From the NCBI GenBank assembly GCA_946800325.1, contig OX326958.1:30983314-31047313 (forward strand): DNA of 64,000 nucleotides, written 5' to 3'. Under the pieces are notes generated by a model. The model worked only from the letters and a program-made list of their open reading frames with translations. It did not search any database and was not told where the DNA came from. The translations under genes were made by a program, and so were the position numbers. This DNA is from Luzula sylvatica. Taxonomy: Eukaryota; Streptophyta; Magnoliopsida; Poales; Juncaceae. Positions 12,725 to 24,261 of the stretch are shown here, in pieces. Every line of letters begins with the position of its first letter. Positions within the stretch are counted from its first letter, which is position 1.

Positions 12725-12985
12725 AATAACAGTGTTAATGCAGGGATTATTGGTACGAGTTCTGGCTAGTTAATGCAGGGATCGAGTTCTGGCTTCAATT
12801 GTGGCGAGGATCGGTACAAGATTGACTGTGAATGCCGTTGTGGTTGCGGTGATGGATTGATTGTGAATGCGGTGATTTGCTGGGGGGGCTCGGATTAACG
12901 ACATTTCTGGTTTGATTCGTGGTTAATGCAGGGATTCCAATTTGCTGGGAGTTAATGCAAGGATCATGGTTTGATTCGTGGAGCT
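12725..12985 (+). repeat. Short repeats of TTAATGCAGGGAT
   Basis: TTAATGCAGGGAT or a close variant occurs at about 12736, 12771, 12923 and 12952, together with repeats of GAGTTCTGGCT and TTTGCTGGG. No coding frame is evident. Confidence 0.6.
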
Positions 12986-12989
12986 CTGA

Positions 12990-14335
12990 TTAACGATGCA
13001 TAGACCCGACATCCCGATGCCACACCCTTAACGACGCATAAACTCTAGGCGAGCTTCGCATCCAGATTTGTCTTTAGGGGTGCTAATTGGCAGGGGAGCT
13101 TCGATTTGCATTTTTTTTTTGGGTTAATTGAACTCGATTTCAGATTGTAAGAGCTGAGCTTTGGACTCGCCGAGATTGTAATTTCGTTTTTGGATTTTTT
13201 TGCTTCGATTAGCAGTTTGTTTGTAAATTGTATTTAAATATTTATACTTATTTAAAAAAAGAGTTGATGATTAATTGATGGTTTAATGTAACTAATGGAC
13301 TATAAAATTTCCTAATTTAAAGTTAATTGTCAATTGAAAATGAATGTTAATTATTAATTATATTCTCGACTGTTTCGAACTTTTTTTGGTTAATTGATAT
13401 GTTTTTTATCTAACATTTTGCCAATTGATATATTTATTACTTAAATTATTATATATTTGTTAATTATATATATTAATTGTGTTTTTAGTTTAGATATATA
13501 ATTCTAATTATTAATCATATTGTTAATTAATTGTATTTTTGAAATTATTATTTCGTTAATTGGAATACCCCTTATTTGATTGTTAATTGAGTTACAATTA
13601 ACTATTAATACAAAGCTGCATTAATTGAGTGACATATTTGAGTGTAAAGTGGGGTTCACCAATTAACACCATGCCCTGACGTAGGATGATTCAATCGGCA
13701 TTGGTGGGGGGATTTTCAGGGGCATGGTATAATTTCCCTATGCAAAATGTTCATTAAATAGTTAATAGGCTAAATTAAGGAACTACACTGGGCCAAACTA
13801 ATATTCTTAGGCTGACGTCGTCACTTGTTTCTTAAGCAGGTAGTTTATCAGGACCAAACTAATATTCTTGCACACATCCCTATTCGGTTTGGATAATCTC
13901 TGTTCTCATACAAGATATAAAATTTGTGTTGCGCGGATATGGATACAGGACACAATTATGTATCCAACACGATACGAATACGACGACACAACTGTTTAAA
14001 AAAAAAATGATACGTCATATTATATATAATATTTTATTATTTTATTAATTATAGTTTATAAATTTAATATATTTTATATTTTTGACAGAAAATATTGTTA
14101 AATTCTTGGTATTACAAAAATAACTATCAATTAAATAAATGTTTATTATTTTTTAGTTATTTACTTATATGTATTACTCAATTATTTCGATTTTAAATTT
14201 GTATTGTTGTTATTGAAGTACACATATTGATGCGTTATAAGCTATGGTGCGCGGATACTTCAAAAATCAAGCCGTATCCTGTGAAGTATTTTCTCTCTCA
14301 TCTAAGAGTCCTAACATGTTGAGATCATTCACTTA
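12990..14335. other. Intergenic stretch with small repeats
   Basis: Holds an imperfect inverted repeat (CACCATGCCCTGA at about 13667, TCAGGGGCATGGT at about 13717) and a duplicated CCAAACTAATATTCTT (13792 and 13853). Near 13930-13985 lies a stretch of GATACGAATAC-type words like those at 5000, 38400 and 50330. Confidence 0.5.
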
Positions 14336-14339
14336 TTCA

Positions 14340-14815
14340 AAGAGTGCAAACAAAGAAAGAAATAGAAAAATGAGAAAAACTGTTTTCTCAATTAGAGATA
14401 ATAGTCAAACGAGTCAATTAAGTTCACACATGTTTCGTCTAGGCAGTTGTGTGTGTGATCGAGAGACTACAACTCACGGTGGATACGAGTAGAGGAGTTC
14501 ACACTTGTAACTCTTCGTTTGTGATAAACCCGGAGAAGTAATCTGACAAGGAGGCTATAAAGAAGTGTGGGCGTGGGACACACGAAGACAACCAAACACA
14601 CGACAAGACGATGAAAGACGTGTGGGTGTGGGACGCACGATAAGTCTCCGGACTGAAGGCACAAAGAAGAAAAGTAGAAGAAAACCACCAACCCTTCGAT
14701 CGTGATCAATTTCATGAGGTATTGGTCTATCCTTCTACCGCAGTCGACTCTCGGAGAGATGGCATGATTTTGGATTACGGGAAGGACATCACGTCTCCCA
14801 TTCCACTACGCGGGG
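14340..14815 (+). repeat. Inverted repeat, left arm
   Basis: Aligns in reverse orientation with 16190-16690. Shared landmarks include GTCTAGGCAGTTG, CACGGTGGATAC, AGTAGAGGAG and GGCATGATTTTGGATTA. The arms are clearly diverged and I cannot locate exact termini or a target duplication. They may be long TIRs of a Mutator-like element or two inverted copies of another repeat. Confidence 0.6.
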
Positions 14816-16189
14816 ATGTAATGCCACTATTCTCTTCAAAAGATTCACATCCATGTGACATATTTACAATAATATACATACAATTTTGTGACTGTACAAA
14901 ACCAAGATGCAATTTTGCTCAAATATTTTTTTTACACAATTTGTTTCTTATAATTTTCTTATTTGGTAAAATAAATTAATTTGACATTTGTGCGTTTCTA
15001 ATTTTCAGGAACATATGGAGTCACTGAAGATGGTTGCACAATTGATTTTAATGGAATCAAATAAATTAAAGAATATTCTAGAAAATATTGTTTCCATGAA
15101 GTGATATTTTTATCCAGGAAAATTTTATTTCATTATCCAATAATTATGAGAGTATTCTTTCGAAAAATATTATCTTCTGAAATGAATTATTTGGTAGCTT
15201 ATTAAATTCATAAATTATTTCCATGCATATTTTTTAATAAAAAATACAAATCACAATGAGTACACTCAAAAGATTCTATAGTAGTTTTTAAACACTACAT
15301 TATACCAAGCGTCTTTTCGAACCTTCGAACACGTCTAGATGTTATTCCCGAATTGTCGACAATGTATGCATCTCGTCTTCCCCGTCTTGCCCGCCTCTAA
15401 GAAGGATTTCATTCTTTTCTTTGCGCACCGTTGCATATCATTACTTTTGGATTAGAAATACCAAACAATGAAAAATTCGTTCCATCATGGACTAGCTTAG
15501 ACCACCGAACAAATGGACGTACTTTCGACGACGGTAAACAAGATCTTTAGTCCACCTTTCCCACACACAACACTCATGAATTACATTTACGTCCCTCTCA
15601 ATTAACACTCTCAATATGTGACAACAAGGTATTTTATCAGAATCTAATTTCATACACATACACTTCATACTCTCAATTGTGCCCTCACCAACACACTCCA
15701 CAATTATCTTTTTTCAACATTCTCGCTCAATCTTAACGCATACCATCAACCTCATAATTCTTTGAGAGGAAAAATTCTATTTGGATAAAAGAAAACATTA
15801 CTTGTGTATAAATTCGCGCAATACATTTTTTTAAACCCACAAACTTTGTTTCGACAACAGGAATGGAATTAGAAGCATCAGAATTGTCTCATTTTGACGG
15901 ATATGAGACAAACCATGTTCATAGTGCGTGACAAGATCAATTTAATGCTTACCTCCATCAAGATGCATGTGCGGCCTCGCATTAAGATCCTCGTTCCTTT
16001 GCGTTGTTGATTTCGAACAACAACTTATTTTGCAAGATTGCAAGTGCCCACCGCTCCTTCGACTTATACATCTCAACCATTCATTATTCCTTAATTATTT
16101 ACTCGTTGCGATGTAACCATCCCACCCACTCTCAAAAACTTTTGAATCGGAACTGTTATTGCAAAATAATGTCCTGAAACCTTCGAAAT

Positions 16190-16690
16190 TTAGTGATGGA
16201 GATGACGCATCATATTTGTTGGGAATTCTTTCCGTCCCCGGACCCGCGCAGCAGATATGTAGGCCCGGTCCGGTTCCCTTAATCCAAGATCACGCCATGA
16301 CTTCGAAGGGTACGATGCAAATAAGAAGATTAGATTCATACCAGTGCAAAATTGATTGCACACAACGGGTTGATTACTAGTCTTTTTTCTCCTGTCACGT
16401 TGGTGACAATCCGCGCGTCCCACACCACGCGTCTTTCACCGTTCGTTAACCGTCCTCTCTCTACCTCGAGTTGATCACAACCAAAGAGCGACAAGTGTCG
16501 CTCCTCTACTTGTATCCACCGTGAGACGGAGTTCGTCGGTCGCGGGTGCAACTGCCTAGACGATGCACCGACGAACTTGCTTGATCGATTGATTCTCTAT
16601 ACCGGAAAACTATTTTTCTCGGTTCTCTCTCTTTACACCCTTTAACTCTCTAGAAAAATGTCTCTCTATAATTCTAGAATATTCTGAATA
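16190..16690 (-). repeat. Inverted repeat, right arm
   Basis: Reverse-orientation partner of 14340-14815. It contains GTCTAGGCAGTTGC, CACGGTGGATAC and GTGTGGGACGCG on the minus strand. It interrupts the FAR1-like pseudogene between its N-terminal and C-terminal pieces. Confidence 0.6.
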
Positions 16691-16739
16691 TTCTGAATGA
16701 TTGGACTGAATAAAAACATAAGGGATGAGAGAGAATTAT

Positions 16740-17115
16740 CCTATTTATATCATATAGGATTAGGATGGGCAAAAAGACATGTATATCCAATATACACTCT
16801 TTCACACAGAAAACTGCATGAACCTGTTCAGTATTATGTCCATACGAAATTGGTAAATTCCTCTGAAAGAAAATCAATATACACGAAAGTTGTAGATAAT
16901 CTTATTATCTACTCATCCTAATTTGGCCTGGCCCGATTGGAGTTCTTATGCAAAAGATATGACTGTTTTACTAACTGTATGTCATACTGTTGCACTCTTT
17001 CGGTATTTCATAGAAACGACAATGATACTTCGTTCATATGAAATATATTTCTACATGAAGGTTGTAGATAATCTTATTATCTATCTAACCCAATTTGAAC
17101 CATTCAAATTGGACT
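16740..17115 (+). repeat. Two-copy direct duplication
   Basis: The word GTTGTAGATAATCTTATTAT occurs in both halves (about 16889 and 17061), within diverged copies about 170 bp apart. The two plus-strand open frames here follow from it and have no known domain. Confidence 0.5.
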
Positions 17116-17834
17116 TTCCTACTGAAAGATATGACCACGAATGTACGCTTACATTAGTTTATCCTTGTGTACACTTTTACGGTTGATCCTGAAACTGTAT
17201 TTCCTTCAATATTCTGCTCTATATACTAAGAACATAGACAGTAAGCCATTCATGGTAATATATTTTGAATAGCTTTGTCCATGGAAGGACACTCATCGGA
17301 TATTACGGATTTGGAATGAGTTTTGTACATTGTAGCTAACAAGGTAGACATAAGCCACTCATATGATAGTTAATCCTAGACTGAGAATCAAACCGGAATA
17401 TTATAGCTATGAAGCACATGTCATCGTCAGTCTTGTAATAAAAAATGAACTCCACGTCAATCTCCTTTCTTTCTTTCATGCACTTCAAAACACATTCGGC
17501 ATCTCCATGAATAGTTACTGACTGCTTCCGTTTAGCCGAAAAATTATACATATTTTTCTTAACAAACCCCAATTTCTTTGCTTTTTCCACCATTCAAATA
17601 TACCGATGAGCAAAATCCGGCACGACAACAACGAAAACGACAAAAGCATACTACATCTTCAATTACGCTTGTTTTAATCGTATCCCTTCGTACACTGAAC
17701 CCTTTGTTCTTTGCATAATCATAGTAGAACCTTACCACCTCTTCAAAGGACGTAAACGTCATCTCGACGATTTTATTTTGTTCGAGAAACTCTTCAATAC
17801 TACAGTTATCTTCACGTGCCGAAACAAAATCAAC

Positions 17835-18065
17835 AAAAATTAATTTGTGCTACACTTTGTTCTAAGGTTTGCATGCAAAAATAATTCGGATCAGTCCAGG
17901 AAAAAAGAAAAAAGAAAATTTTCAGAACTAGAACAATTCAAGGACAATCCAGGGACAAAAATAAAAATAATTTTTATTATGTTCGAACAACTCCTCCATA
18001 CTACGATTATCGACGATTTACAGGAAACTACAATAATTTTCTAAAAAAAAACAGAAACTTAATAC
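17835..18065 (-). repeat. Partial duplication of the FAR1-like 5' region
   Basis: The minus-strand segment at about 17975-18020 (AGTATGGAGGAGTTGTTCGA) is a diverged copy of 17775-17815 (AGTATTGAAGAGTTTCTCGA). It lies directly between the pseudogene and the CACTA insertion. Confidence 0.5.
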
Positions 18066-18949
18066 TAGCACTACAACAGCTGGGCTTTTCAGCGACGGGA
18101 CCCTATTTTCATCGATGGGCCGTCGCAAATATAAGTCACTTTCACCGACGGGCCGTAGCTAAAACAGTATTTCCGACGGTTTTCTTTTCCGACGGCCCAT
18201 CGCAAATTACGACGGCCCGTCGGAAGATCTAAACCCGTCGCAGAAGTCCACCGTCGGCCCGTCGGAGAACCAAAACCCGTCGCAGAAGCCCATCGTCGGC
18301 CCGTCGGTGAAGATAAAGCCGTCGGTGATGTTCAGTGGCGGCCCATCGGTGATAAAAATCCCGTCGCAGATGTATTCAAAAAACCGTCAGAATTCAAAAA
18401 CGTCACCGTCGGCCCGTCGGCCCATATATACCGTCGCAGAAGTCCACCGTCGGCCCGTCGGAGAACCAAAACCCGTCGCAGAAGCCCACCGTCGGCCCGT
18501 CGGAGAAGATAAACCCGTCGGTGATGTTCAGCGGCCCCGTCGGTGATGCTCAGCGGCGGGCCGTCGGTGATAGGATTTAAGATTTATATATATACCCCCA
18601 GCCAGACTTATCTTTCTTTTTCCCTCACTTCTCTCCTCTTCCCCCATCGCCCAGCCCCCTGTCTCCCCCTCTTCCCCCCTTCGCCCAGCCAAGCCCACCC
18701 CACCCCAGCGCCCCTCTTCTTCCTCCTTTGCCCAGGCCCCGTCCTCCTCCTCTTTCTGGTCCTCCTCCTGCTCCTCGTCCTCGTTTCTGGTCTGATATTG
18801 AAGGTATGTATTTCTTCATTTTTTATGGTCGGTTTTAATTTTGTTTTTGTTGAGTTGATTTTTTCTGGTCGGTTTTAAATCTTTTTTTTACGTCTAGTTT
18901 TGTTTCTGGTCTGAATTTTAAGTCTGTTTATTTTACAATTATTTTTTAA

Positions 18950-19920
18950 TGTAGGTTTGGTTTTTTTTTTTTAATCAGATTTAATTTAATTTTTTTTTTT
19001 GAATCAAATTTTTGGAAGGCTTCATTCTCTCGGCTGTTGTCTCTCGGCTTAAATCTCTCTGGCTTAACTATTGGTTGAAGGTATTTTCATCTCTCGCATT
19101 TTTTGAATTTGTATTTGTAGGTTTAAATAGGTTTAATTAGGTTTAGTATAGATTTTTAGGTTTAATTAGGTTTAATCTGTTCTAAGCTTTTAGTTTAATT
19201 TAATTTTTTTTTTGTTGAATCAGAGTTTTGGAAGGCTTCATTCTCTCGGCTTAATTCTCTCGGCTTAAATCTCTCTGGCTTAACTCTTGGTTGAAGGTAT
19301 TTTCATCTCTCTCGGATTTTTTGAATTTGTATTTGTAGGTTTATATAGGTTTAATTAGGTTAATTAGGTTTAATCTGTTCTAAGCTTTTAGTTTAATTAG
19401 GTTTTTGAATGGGCGGTTTTTGAATATGTTTTAAACTTTTGGTTTAATTAAGTTAGGTTTAAATTTGTTGTAGGTTGAAATCTGTTTTAAATTTTAAATC
19501 TGTTGTAGTTTAATTAAGTTAGGTTTAATTAAGTTTCGTTAAATCTGTATTTCTAGGTTTAAATAGGTTTGATTAGGTTTAGTATAGATTTTGTGGTTTA
19601 ATAATTAGGTTAATTAAGTTTAATCTGTTCTAAACTTTTAGTTTAATTAGGTTTTTGAATGTGCGGTTTTTGAATCTGTTTTAAACTTTAGGTTTAATTA
19701 AGTTAGGTTTAAATTTGTTGTAGGTTTAAAGCTGTTTTAAATTTTAAATCTGTTGTAGTTTAAATAAGTTAGGTTTAATTATGTTAGGTTAAATCTATAT
19801 TTCTAGGTTTAAATATGTTTAATTAGGTTTAGTATAGATTTTTATGTTTAATTAGGTTAAATCTGTTTGAATATGTTGTAGTTTAATTTGCGTTGATTTT
19901 AAATCTGGATTTTTAGGTTT
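18950..19920 (+). repeat. Diverged tandem repeats inside the CACTA element
   Basis: A block running from GGAAGGCTTCATTCTCTCGG to TCTGTTCTAAGCTTTTAG recurs about 195-200 bp apart (about 19013 and 19211). GTTTAATTAGGTTTA-type words then continue to about 19920. No frame. Confidence 0.7.
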
Positions 19921-21132
19921 AAATAACTATTTATTTTTGGAATTTTAAATCTGTTTAAAATATGTTTTAAATTTTGTAAGTATTTTAAATTGGGATTTTT
20001 TTAAATCTAATTTTTTTAAAATCTGTTTTGAATTAATTATAAAATCTATTATTTTAAATATGTTCATTACGTTTTTTGAAATTTGTTTAATAAATTGTTA
20101 TTATTTTTAGGAAACTTGGATTCTGCACTTTTTGACGAATTAATTAAACAACTCCGGACCAAGGTTAATAAAGTTCAATTTTTAAAATTGATTTGTTGAT
20201 ATTGTGTGTGTGAAAAAAATATAAATATCTTAGTTTGTATTTAGGATTTTAGAGTTATTTGGAAATAGGGTAGAAAAATATTAGGTTTAGATTTAGGTTT
20301 TAATTGTTGTTTGGATGTAGTACTTTATTTGTTGCGATTATAATTTATGGTTATATAATGTTGAGTTATGAAATTTTTAATATATTTTTTATTACCAAAA
20401 ATATAAAAATAATAAAAATAATATGTATTAAATTATATTAAATTTATTTTTAATATGTTGATGAAATTTATAACATATATTTAAAATTCTAATATGGCTA
20501 TTTCAAAATTTAATTAATTTTGTTTAGTATGAATACAAAAAAATATAAGTAATTTAAAATTATGATTTAAAAAATAATATAATATGATCTTATATCTTAG
20601 TATGATTACTTATTTTGTAACTTTGTATGATATTGAAACAAAAATATATATTATTTTTTTGTATGAATAAATTAATATTGAATGCTTAATATAATCAAAA
20701 TTAAGAAATTTTTTTGAAATATATTATGTTATTATTTCGTATTACAAATTTGTACTCCATCCAAACAAATTTTTAGTTTATAGTATTTCATATAATTAAT
20801 CTTCGGAGATATTATTATTTCAACTTCTCAATAGTATGTCATATATTCTAAAGAAATTTTCGGTAGTGTTGTTCCAATTTTTTCCCCAATTCTTTCACTT
20901 AATACCAATCTTTCCGTTATGGTTGAGTTTTGGAATGGAATGATTTTATGTCGGATTAACTAATTTCTAACGAATTCTTCGAGCCATTGTTATTTCGACA
21001 TCTCAGTAGTATTTCAAACGCTCTGAAGAAATCTTTGGCAGTGTTGTTATTCTAAATTATTTTCCCGAATTCATTTTCTTAATTTCAATTATTTTCAATG
21101 TTAGAATTTCTCCCTCATCGACGTTTGTTCAG

Positions 21133-22054
21133 GTGTCAGGAGGGAGATCGCACGGACGTTTCTATACGATAGATTCTGTGATTGATCCGGCTTTGGCGTC
21201 TACTCCTGTCTCATCGACATGGTCTTCTCCCTCGTGTCAGAACGCAACTTCAGCATGTCGCGATTCGGAAGAAAATGATAGATTCGAGATGTTTAGGCGG
21301 CAAATTGAGGAGGAAAGTCGCAAGCGAGAAGAGGAAATGAATAAAAAGATGGAGGAGGCTAAACGTGCGATGATGGAGACCATGTATTCCACGTTTTCGC
21401 AGTTCACACAGCAGCAGAACATGTTTTGTCAGCGTCCTTTTCTCCAGCAGGTAAGTAGGTATTTCAATTAATAATGTTTTTTAAATTTCGGAAGAAAATG
21501 ATATATATTTATTTTATTCACAAGGGACAGGGTTCGGGATCCAGATCGACGGGATCGGGAGGATTAGGAGGTTTGGACGGATCTCAGCAGAATATGTTCT
21601 TTCCTCGTCAATTTTGGCCACAGGTAAAAAACTATATGTACAATAAGAAAAAATATAATTTATTTTCATGTATCTTACTTTTTATGTACAAATGTTTGGA
21701 AAAGGGATCGGGGTTCGGCATGGGATCAGGAGGTCAAGGAGGTTACGATGGTTTTCAGAATCCCGGCATGTTGTCGTCTCCTCCCCTCCAGAATTCAGGT
21801 TCGGATTTTCAGAATGTACTGCGGTCTCCTTTCCCACAGATGTTCATGGCGAATATGTCGCAGCAGAATCAGGACACATCGACCCGACCATCGAATGTAT
21901 GTATATGTTAAATAAAAAATATATAATTATTATAGTAGTATAGTTTCATATAACAATTCATTAAATTCAGGAGACATCGACCCGACCGTCGAATTTAGGT
22001 CCGGCAAATGATTTTCTTGGAGGTTTCGATGGTGATAATTTGAATGAGAATTAG
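21133..22054 (+). CDS. CACTA accessory protein, C-terminal exons (plant transposase Ptta/En/Spm-like)
   Basis: Four exons joined by GT-AG signals in one frame: 21133-21450, 21531-21623, 21705-21896 and 21971-22054 (TAG). The first follows a TTCAG acceptor, so earlier exons are expected; a candidate is 20112-20162 (NLDSALFDELIKQLRTK). The protein opens GGRSHGRFYTIDSV, continues with a charged helix (residues about 55-90, EEESRKREEEMNKKMEEAKR) and ends in a Gln/Gly/Met-rich tail (FTQQQNMF, GSGSRSTGSGGLGG). This layout resembles the C-terminus of CACTA second-product proteins annotated as plant transposase (Ptta/En/Spm). It has no catalytic motif. Exon 2 might start five bases earlier in another frame, but only 21531 keeps phase. 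The splice model is inferred from sequence only. Confidence 0.6.
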
Positions 22055-22913
22055 AGAGAGTTTATTTGATTGTTGTATTTGGATTGTTGTATTTGTGGAT
22101 TGTCGTATTCGGATTGTTGTATTTGGGGATTGTAGTTGGGTTGTCGTGGCTTATTTATTTGAATTGTCGTGGTTTCATTTGGATTGTTTGTATTTGTTTA
22201 ATTGCCCGTCGCTGGATTGTTGTTTAATACAAATTTAATATTATTTAATTATTTATTAATATTATAATTATTAAAATAAATTTATTATTATTTATTTATT
22301 TATCTTTATATTAATTATATAAATTTAATATTATTTAATTATTTATTTATATTCTTAATATTAAAATATTAATATTACAAATTTAATATTATTTAATTAT
22401 TTGTTAATATTATAATTATTAAAATAAATTTATTATTTGTTAATATTAATATTAATTATATAAATTTATTAATATTTAATACTTTCAGCGACGGCCCGCC
22501 GGAGAAGGGTTCTGCGACGGCCCGCCGAAGAAGAACAACCGTCGGAAAAAGTGACATCAGCGACGGCCCGTCGGAAAAAGTGACATTAGCGATGCCCCTT
22601 TCAGCGACGGGAGATCAGCGACGGGATGCCGTCGGTAAAACTTTCAGCGACGGTTTTTGGGAGTATCAGCGACGGTTTTTACCGTCGCTGATGTGCAGAT
22701 CTGTTGTAGTGTAGGTCAAACCGGTACCGACCCGGCAGATTCAGAAATACTCTTAATTATCTGGACCAAATTGAAATTATATGCCGAATCGACAACGATT
22801 ACGAAAATGTGCTTCTTGCTGTCTCGATACTGGTACAATCACTGGTTATTGTTGTTGTCCTGGTACTTGGACACACTACTGACGTGTATAAAAAAAAGCA
22901 CGAAAAGGATTTA

Positions 22914-24166
22914 CGGGCATGTTTGATTTGAGGGATTTTGCTATACATGGATATGTGAAATACATGTATATCACTATCCATGTATTTGGTAATCCATGTG
23001 AGCTGTTTGATTTGTTGTATTTTGAAATTATGTATATGAAATTCTTTGTTTGATTCTTGGTGCAAAATACAGGATTTTAATATTTTAATATTTAATCTCT
23101 TATTATATTATATTATATTATATTGTTTTACATTATATTCTATTATATTATACTGTATTATATCATATTATATTGATTTATACTATATTATATATTATAT
23201 TATATTATTATGCGATATGATATAATATGATATAATATAATATAATATAATATTATATGATATAATATAATATTATATCATATAATATTATATCATATTG
23301 TTTTATATTCTATATTCTATTGCTTTAAATAATATTATTTAATATTATATTATATTATATTATATTATACTATATGATATTATTTTATATATATTTTTTA
23401 ATTATATTATATTAAATGAAATGATATGATATTATTTTATATTATATTGTTATATATTATATATTATATTGCTTTATATTATATTATATTGTTGAATATT
23501 ATATTGTTTTATATTATATTATATTATACTATACTATATGATACTATATTATATTATATTATATTATATTATATTATATTGTTTTATATTATATTATATT
23601 GGTTTATATTATATTACATTACATTATATTATATTATACTATACTATATGATACTATATTATATTATATTATATTATATTATATTGTTTTATATTATATT
23701 ATATTGTATTATATTATATTATTTTATTTTATTTTATACTATATTATAGTATACTATACTATATTATATAATATAATATTATAATATTTTATGTTATATT
23801 ATATTATATTATATTATATTTTTATATTATATTATTTTATATTTTATATTGTTTTAAATTTTATTATCTTATATTACATTATATGATAGTATATAATATA
23901 AATATAATATTATTATTGTATAATATAATATAATATAAATATAATATAATTATTATTCATAAATATAATTTGAAGAAATAATATTATAATGAAATACATG
24001 GATAGCTATATCCATGTATTTGAAATACCATTTTTTTAGTGGGAGTACAAAATACATGGACAAGAAAATCTATCACATCTAATCTCTCAAATCAAACAAG
24101 GGATTTTAGACTTATCCCGGATATTGAAATCCTATCCCATCTAATCCCTCAAATCAAACAAGGGAT
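22914..24166. mobile_element. Tourist/Harbinger-like TIR element carrying a TATAT array
   Basis: The left end holds CATGTTTGATTTGAGGGATT (22918) and the right end AATCCCTCAAATCAAACAAG (24143-24162), an inverted match of 19/20. A further internal copy of the right TIR lies at about 24081-24104. ATCCATGTATTT words lie just inside both ends. The termini resemble plant Harbinger/Tourist elements. The target duplication is unclear and there is no transposase. Confidence 0.65.
23095..23960. repeat. About 850 bp TATAT/ATTATATT satellite
   Basis: Almost only A and T, in 5-bp TATAT units with variants such as GTTTTATATT and ATACTATACTATATGATACT; the last block occurs at about 23526 and again at about 23636. 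The frames at 23426-23749 and 23599-23784, made of Ile/Tyr/Leu only, are artefacts of the array. Confidence 0.95.
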
Positions 24167-24261
24167 TAGTGTGAAAAGCGTGAATACGCTACAATCCAGA
24201 AACAATTGGCATGAAAAAAAAATCTCGACAAAAACTTACAATTTTTTTGTAACTTGTACAG

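Larger units (their letters stand above)
15492..17825 (-). pseudogene. FAR1-related sequence / MULE transposase pseudogene
   Basis: Fragments appear in the order of a FAR1/FRS protein but in different frames. First, at 17825-17560, is the FAR1 DNA-binding start (MTFTSFEEVVRFYYDYAKNK, GFSVRR). Next, at 17593-17336, is the entry to the MULE transposase domain (CVLKCMKERKEIDVEF, FDSQSRINY). At about 16140-15840 are decayed pieces matching its end (NEWL, MYKSKERWALAILQNK, VTHYEHGLSHIRQNE). At 15701-15492 is a SWIM zinc finger (CMCMKLDSDKIPCCHIL) followed by RWTKD. The central part, with the catalytic DDE region, is absent; in its place lie one inverted-repeat arm (16190-16690) and another repeat (16740-17115). 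Frameshifts and stops show it is dead. FAR1 proteins are domesticated MULE transposases; this could be a dead transposon or a dead FRS gene. Confidence 0.75.
18069..22711 (+). mobile_element. CACTA (En/Spm) transposon with TAG target duplication
   Basis: Starts CACTACAACAG and ends CTGTTGTAGTG, the inverted terminal repeat of CACTA elements. It is flanked on both sides by TAG (18066-18068 and 22712-22714), the 3-bp duplication this superfamily makes. GC-rich subterminal arrays of GCCCGTCGG and CCGTCGCAGAA words lie at 18090-18570 and 22488-22690, as expected of transposase-binding subterminal repeats. Length 4,643 bp. No catalytic DDE transposase frame is visible, so it is probably non-autonomous; the only coding signal is the accessory gene at 21133-22054. 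Confidence 0.93.

Noticed and set aside
16159..16551. Frames inside the right inverted arm
   Set aside because: The left arm does not keep them open; they reflect local GC content.
14340..16690. The two arms as LTRs of a retrotransposon
   Set aside because: They are inverted, not direct, and I see no primer-binding site, polypurine tract or polyprotein between them.
23426..23784. Frames made of Ile, Tyr and Leu
   Set aside because: Translation of the TATAT array.
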